Part shown: positions 14,394 through 17,170 of the stretch, one piece after another
How the letters are laid out: the number at the start of each line of letters is the position of its first letter
How positions within the stretch are numbered: position 1 is the first letter of the stretch
Assembly: GCA_910589195.1 (NCBI GenBank)
Contig: CAJUTC010000060.1
Location: 1 to 17,170 of the forward strand
From: an uncultured Lachnospiraceae bacterium
GTDB lineage: Bacteria; Bacillota; Clostridia; Lachnospirales; Lachnospiraceae
Length of the DNA stretch: 17,170 nt
Direction of reading: 5' to 3'
The notes under the pieces: model-generated
Database searches by the model: none
The model's input: only the letters and a program-made list of their open reading frames with translations
What the model was told of the DNA's origin: nothing
Translations under genes and position numbers: made by a program

Positions 14394-15449
14394 TTAACTT
14401 GTGGGCAAAATGGTACAGGTTTTTTTGGCTAACGTTTTAAAATCAGCGGCAAACTGTTTCACGGCTTCTTCTTTTGTGGCCCAGGAGGTAACAAAACGAA
14501 CTGCTGTATGAGCAGCATCCACTGCTTGCTGATCTTGAAACTGGTAAGACTCACGCAATGCTGCAATCAAGTTATTAGGCAGAATAGGAAATTGCTGGTT
14601 TGTAGCAGATTCCGAAAAGAAGGGGAACCCACATTCTGTAAACGTTTTTTTCAAGATCATTGCCATTTCATTGGCATGGGAGGCCATCTGGTAAAATAAA
14701 TCATTTTGGAACAATTCTTCAAACTGGATGCCAAGAAGGAACCCTTTTGCCAGCATAGCGCCTTTTTGCTTTATCAGAAACCGAAAATCTGGCTTTAATT
14801 CCGGATTGGCAATCACAAGGGCTTCTCCAAATAAGGCGCCGTTTTTTGTTCCCCCGATATAGAACACATCCGTAAGGCGTGCGATATCTGCCATAGTAAG
14901 ATCATTAATGGAGCTGGTTAGGGCAGCGCCCAAACGGGCGCCGTCTAAAAACAGATACAGCCCCTTTTGCTTACAAAAGGCGGATAGGTTTTCTAACTCT
15001 GCCAGGGTATACTGGGTTCCGATTTCCGTTGTATTGGAAAGATAAACCATTTTTGGCTGTACCATATGCTCATCCGTGTGCCAATCTAATGTTTTTTGAA
15101 TTAGCTTTGGGGTCAGCTTTCCATCAGGAGTGGGCTGTGTAAGGACTTTATGTCCGGTAGATTCAATGGATCCGGTTTCATGGACATTAATATGACCGGT
15201 TTCCGGGGCTATTACAGCCTGATGGGGGCGGAGGGCGGCGCTGATTGTGATCATATTTGTTTGGGTTCCTCCTACGATTAGGTGGATATCCACATCATCT
15301 CGTTTTATTTCTTTCCTTATCAGTTCTTTTGCGTGCTCTGTGTGGGAATCCAGGCTGTATCCGGTATGCTGTGTTAGACTGGCCTGGATTATGGCTTCCA
15401 TAATTCTTGGATGGGCGCCTTCACTGTAATCATTATTAAAGCAATACAT
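14394..15449 (-). CDS. ltaE: Low-specificity threonine aldolase (PLP-dependent, LtaE-like)
   Basis: This 351-residue cytosolic enzyme belongs to the beta-eliminating lyase/threonine aldolase group of fold-type I PLP enzymes, which split threonine or allo-threonine into glycine and acetaldehyde. It opens with FNNDYSEGAHPRIMEAI. The expected landmarks are present: GGTQTN (60-65) for the phosphate, His86 (TGHINVHE) for ring stacking, DGARLGAAL with Asp169 and Arg172, and the Schiff-base Lys202 in GGTKNGALFGEA. The start has AGGAGG about 12 nt upstream on the minus strand. It stands alone, convergent to the division operon, with its own promoter. Stereospecificity cannot be read from the sequence. 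Confidence 0.88.
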   Translation of the reverse strand: MYCFNNDYSEGAHPRIMEAIIQASLTQHTGYSLDSHTEHAKELIRKEIKRDDVDIHLIVGGTQTNMITISAALRPHQAVIAPETGHINVHETGSIESTGHKVLTQPTPDGKLTPKLIQKTLDWHTDEHMVQPKMVYLSNTTEIGTQYTLAELENLSAFCKQKGLYLFLDGARLGAALTSSINDLTMADIARLTDVFYIGGTKNGALFGEALVIANPELKPDFRFLIKQKGAMLAKGFLLGIQFEELFQNDLFYQMASHANEMAMILKKTFTECGFPFFSESATNQQFPILPNNLIAALRESYQFQDQQAVDAAHTAVRFVTSWATKEEAVKQFAADFKTLAKKTCTILPTS

Positions 15450-15535
15450 AAAATGGAAATCCTCCTGTCTGATGTGTATTGAGTAGTTAGGAGCGTTCTG
15501 CTTTTAAGCGGTATTTACCGAAAACGCATAGGACT

Positions 15536-15564
15536 ATCATAATACATTTGCCAGGGGATGTCTA
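15536..15564 (-). promoter_or_regulatory. Promoter for the threonine aldolase gene
   Basis: Read on the minus strand, TAGACA (15564-15559) and TATGAT (15541-15536) are separated by 17 bp. The start would be near 15529, leaving about 80 nt of leader. An imperfect palindrome ATGTTACTTTAGCAACAT (15586-15603) lies about 20 bp upstream of the -35 box and could be an operator. Confidence 0.6.
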
Positions 15565-15621
15565 TATGTATAGGGAAACTCTGTAATGTTACTTTAGCAA
15601 CATAAGTTCAGAGATGCCAAG

Positions 15622-15668
15622 TGCGCCCGGCAGACTTATTTATGGTGGTGCGGCTGCTTGTGGGCGCA
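15622..15668. repeat. GC-rich inverted repeat in the ltaE-XRE gap
   Basis: TGCGCCC (15622-15628) is the exact complement of GGGCGCA (15662-15668), and GCAG (15630-15633) can pair with CTGC (15655-15658) inside. The gap 15450-15773 otherwise holds the ltaE promoter and no credible gene. The element could be a terminator relic, a structured RNA or a protein-binding palindrome; no T-run follows directly. Confidence 0.35.
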
Positions 15669-15773
15669 TGAAGGTCTACTTTAAAGAACAGCACAAAAAA
15701 GTAACTGCTCCGGCCAGGGATATGTTAGTATGTGATTTCGTTTGTTTTTGTGTTTTTAATGATTTTGTTTGCA

Positions 15774-16157
15774 TCATCCGGATTTTGTTTCGTCTGAATT
15801 TGCTGTTTCATTTCCAGGCTCAGCTTGCTGACTAGCTAAAAGCCCAAGAAGAATTCCTTGGGCAATCCATTTATTTTTATCTGTTAATTCCCCAAATATC
15901 CGAGAAATATCCTTTTTTGATGAACCGAGAAAAGAATTTACTGGTAGTTGATATTCGGGATACCGGTTTTCTGAGTATCCTACAATGTAATCGATTGATG
16001 CGCGGAAAATATCTGCCATCCGCATCAAAAGATCAATACTAGGCTCATTTTTTCCATTCTCATATGCACTAATCATCTTCTGTGAAACATTCAGCTTCAT
16101 TCCCAGGCTGATTTGACTCATATTTTTTTCTTTCCTAAGCTCTGCAATTCGATTCAT
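15774..16157 (-). CDS. Small XRE-family (Cro/C1-type) transcriptional regulator
   Basis: The 127-residue protein has a canonical XRE helix-turn-helix at residues 4-60 (IAELRKEKNMSQISLGMKLNVSQKMISAYENGKNEPSIDLLMRMADIF, then SIDYIVGYSE). A short helical C-terminal part follows (DISRIFGELTDKNKWIAQGILLGLLASQ), with a hydrophilic tail. The layout is that of small phage- or element-type repressors that control themselves and a divergent gene. GGGAG lies just upstream of the ATG. It is transcribed divergently from a recombinase-fold gene, with an operator-like palindrome in the 169-bp gap. No terminator was recognised downstream, and no peptidase or toxin partner is visible. Confidence 0.85.
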   Translation of the reverse strand: MNRIAELRKEKNMSQISLGMKLNVSQKMISAYENGKNEPSIDLLMRMADIFRASIDYIVGYSENRYPEYQLPVNSFLGSSKKDISRIFGELTDKNKWIAQGILLGLLASQQAEPGNETANSDETKSG

Positions 16158-16224
16158 ATGGGCTCCCTATTCAAAAATAGTAGACATTACCAGTCACTGT
16201 TCTATTTATTTTAAGAAAAAAACA

Positions 16225-16253
16225 TTGACTTGAATATTCGTAAAAGGTATAAT
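16225..16253 (+). promoter_or_regulatory. Promoter of the recombinase-fold gene
   Basis: TTGACT (16225-16230) and TATAAT (16248-16253) have a 17-bp spacer, a near-consensus sigma-A promoter. The start would be near 16260, giving a leader of about 65 nt. The -10 box is embedded in the palindrome described next, so a bound repressor would block it. Confidence 0.8.
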
Positions 16254-16286
16254 GATACCTGTAAAAGGTATAATAACTCGTAAAAC
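16240..16286. promoter_or_regulatory. Operator-like palindrome and direct repeats
   Basis: AGGTATAATGATACCT (16245-16260) is a perfect palindrome with 6-bp arms and a 4-bp centre. The 14-bp sequence GTAAAAGGTATAAT occurs at 16240-16253 and again at 16261-16274, exactly 21 bp apart (two helical turns). A partial third copy, GTAAAAC, starts at 16280. The cluster covers the -10 box and start site of the recombinase-fold gene and is a good candidate binding site for the divergent XRE protein. Confidence 0.65.
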
Positions 16287-16326
16287 TTCTAATAATAGAA
16301 CTTATATTACTATCAGGAGGTGCCAA

Positions 16327-17170
16327 TTGAAGGAGGATGAAGTAGCGTCCGCTCAAAATCCGGATCAATTAATTAATGGCTTTATCAGCAGTCAAGTTAC
16401 CAAACGTGGCTTGGATAAACGGACAGAAAAAGCATACCGTCTGGATTTGGAACATTTTTATATGTGGCTGTTTGGTCAGGAAGCAGATGGGGAGATAAGT
16501 GAAGAAATTGGACGGGAAGGAAAAATCGAAGCATATCTTAATTATCTTTCAAAAGAAAAAAAGCTACGTGCTTCTACAATCTCAAGAAAATCGAAGGTAT
16601 TTGGCTATTACCTTTCGTATTTAGCTAGACAGGGTGTCATACCAGGATATCAAACCTTGCAGGCAGTGAAGCAGACAGGAAAAGAAGGAGAAGAAAAACC
16701 ATTATCCAAACTAGAGATAGATGCTTTTTTTAATTCCTTAAGTCAAGAGTATCAAGAACTAGACAGCGATTTCCGCAAACGGATCTGTCTTCGCGATCAA
16801 GTGATGATGAAGCTTTTATTTTTTCATGGGATTGAGATTAGTGAACTTTTGATCATGGAAGTGCAGGATTATGATTGGAAAACAGGAATTCTTAAGATAC
16901 GGAAAAAACGGGAATTAAAGCAATATGTCCAATTGTTTTCCAAGGATTTGAAAAAACAGTTGGAAAAGTGGTTAGAGGAACATGGGAATTTTGAACATAA
17001 TGAAGAATTCCATAAACGGATGTTTTTATCAAAGCTGGGAAGGCCCTTATCCATGAAAATGGTAATTAATATTTTTGAAAAATATCGGATAATGGCAGGG
17101 ATCGAAAAGGAATGCACGCCCAAGGATTTGAAAAATAGCATGAATCGGTATGGCCGGGAATTGGTGATGG
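16327..17170 (+). CDS. Tyrosine-recombinase-fold protein lacking catalytic residues (partial, runs off window)
   Basis: An open frame runs from TTG at 16327 to the right edge (281 residues visible). AGGAGG (16315-16320) lies 6 nt before the TTG, and no in-frame ATG occurs until well inside the first domain, so TTG is the likely start. Residues about 13-110 resemble the SAM-like core-binding domain of phage integrases/Xer proteins (GLDKRTEKAYRLDLEHFYMWL, then ASTISRKSKVFGYYLSYLARQGVI). Residues about 130-281 follow the catalytic domain. However, where active enzymes have GLRISEL this protein has GIEISEL (Glu170 instead of the first catalytic Arg), and the HxLRH box reads TPKDLKNSM (Lys266, Lys269, Asn270). 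The nucleophilic Tyr region is beyond the window. It is probably a DNA-binding pseudo-recombinase. Confidence 0.75.
   Translation, partial: MKEDEVASAQNPDQLINGFISSQVTKRGLDKRTEKAYRLDLEHFYMWLFGQEADGEISEEIGREGKIEAYLNYLSKEKKLRASTISRKSKVFGYYLSYLARQGVIPGYQTLQAVKQTGKEGEEKPLSKLEIDAFFNSLSQEYQELDSDFRKRICLRDQVMMKLLFFHGIEISELLIMEVQDYDWKTGILKIRKKRELKQYVQLFSKDLKKQLEKWLEEHGNFEHNEEFHKRMFLSKLGRPLSMKMVINIFEKYRIMAGIEKECTPKDLKNSMNRYGRELVM

Noticed and set aside
15614..15835. A 73-codon plus-strand frame in the ltaE-XRE gap
   Set aside because: There is no ribosome binding site, the composition is Cys/Phe-rich and atypical, and its end overlaps the XRE gene on the opposite strand.

Overview
The window looks like a chromosomal segment from a low-to-moderate G+C Gram-positive anaerobe of the class Clostridia, most likely a Lachnospiraceae relative. 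This is inferred from the gene families (UgpC/MsmK-type ATPase, CdaR/PucR-type regulator directly before ftsEX, a PcsB-like M23 hydrolase, a CW-repeat protein, an Rpn-type nuclease tail), strong AGGAGG ribosome binding sites, frequent TTG/GTG starts and consensus sigma-A promoters. There are no rRNA genes, tRNA genes, CRISPR arrays or complete insertion sequences.

Left part (1-3440). The tail of an Rpn-family nuclease/transposase-like gene enters from the left edge. A cysteine desulfidase/serine dehydratase-alpha-like gene (cyuA family) follows, with its own near-perfect promoter. Behind it lies a non-coding stretch that folds on paper into a multi-helix, possibly pseudoknotted RNA (about 2051-2175). 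A bidirectional terminator then separates this from two minus-strand genes: a small secreted CW-repeat protein and a GntR/FCD regulator.

Middle part (3440-8380). A promoter divergent from the GntR gene drives a compact operon: acyl-ACP thioesterase, cvfB (S1-domain protein) and a SAM methyltransferase. After its terminator comes an array of about four degenerate ~35-bp tandem repeats, each with a palindromic core. A YitT-family membrane protein and a stand-alone ugpC/msmK sugar-transport ATPase follow, the latter with its own promoter and a strong terminator.

Right-middle part (8381-14390). A CdaR/PucR-type regulator sits 3 nt ahead of ftsE, followed by ftsX, a coiled-coil M23 peptidoglycan hydrolase (PcsB/EnvC-like) and an S41 carboxy-terminal protease. 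By family knowledge, FtsEX is an ATP-driven transmembrane switch that activates the coiled-coil hydrolase during septation. The S41 protease could process or turn over envelope proteins. A long bidirectional hairpin separates this operon from the convergent threonine aldolase gene.

Right end (14390-17170). A minus-strand ltaE-like gene has its own promoter. Beyond it is a divergent pair: a small XRE repressor-like gene on the minus strand and a tyrosine-recombinase-fold gene on the plus strand that runs off the window. The recombinase starts at TTG and carries substitutions at every canonical catalytic position that is visible, so it may be a DNA-binding pseudo-recombinase. Its promoter is overlapped by a palindrome and 21-bp-spaced direct repeats that look like an operator. 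This pair, the structured RNA candidate and the tandem hairpin array are the least ordinary parts of the window.
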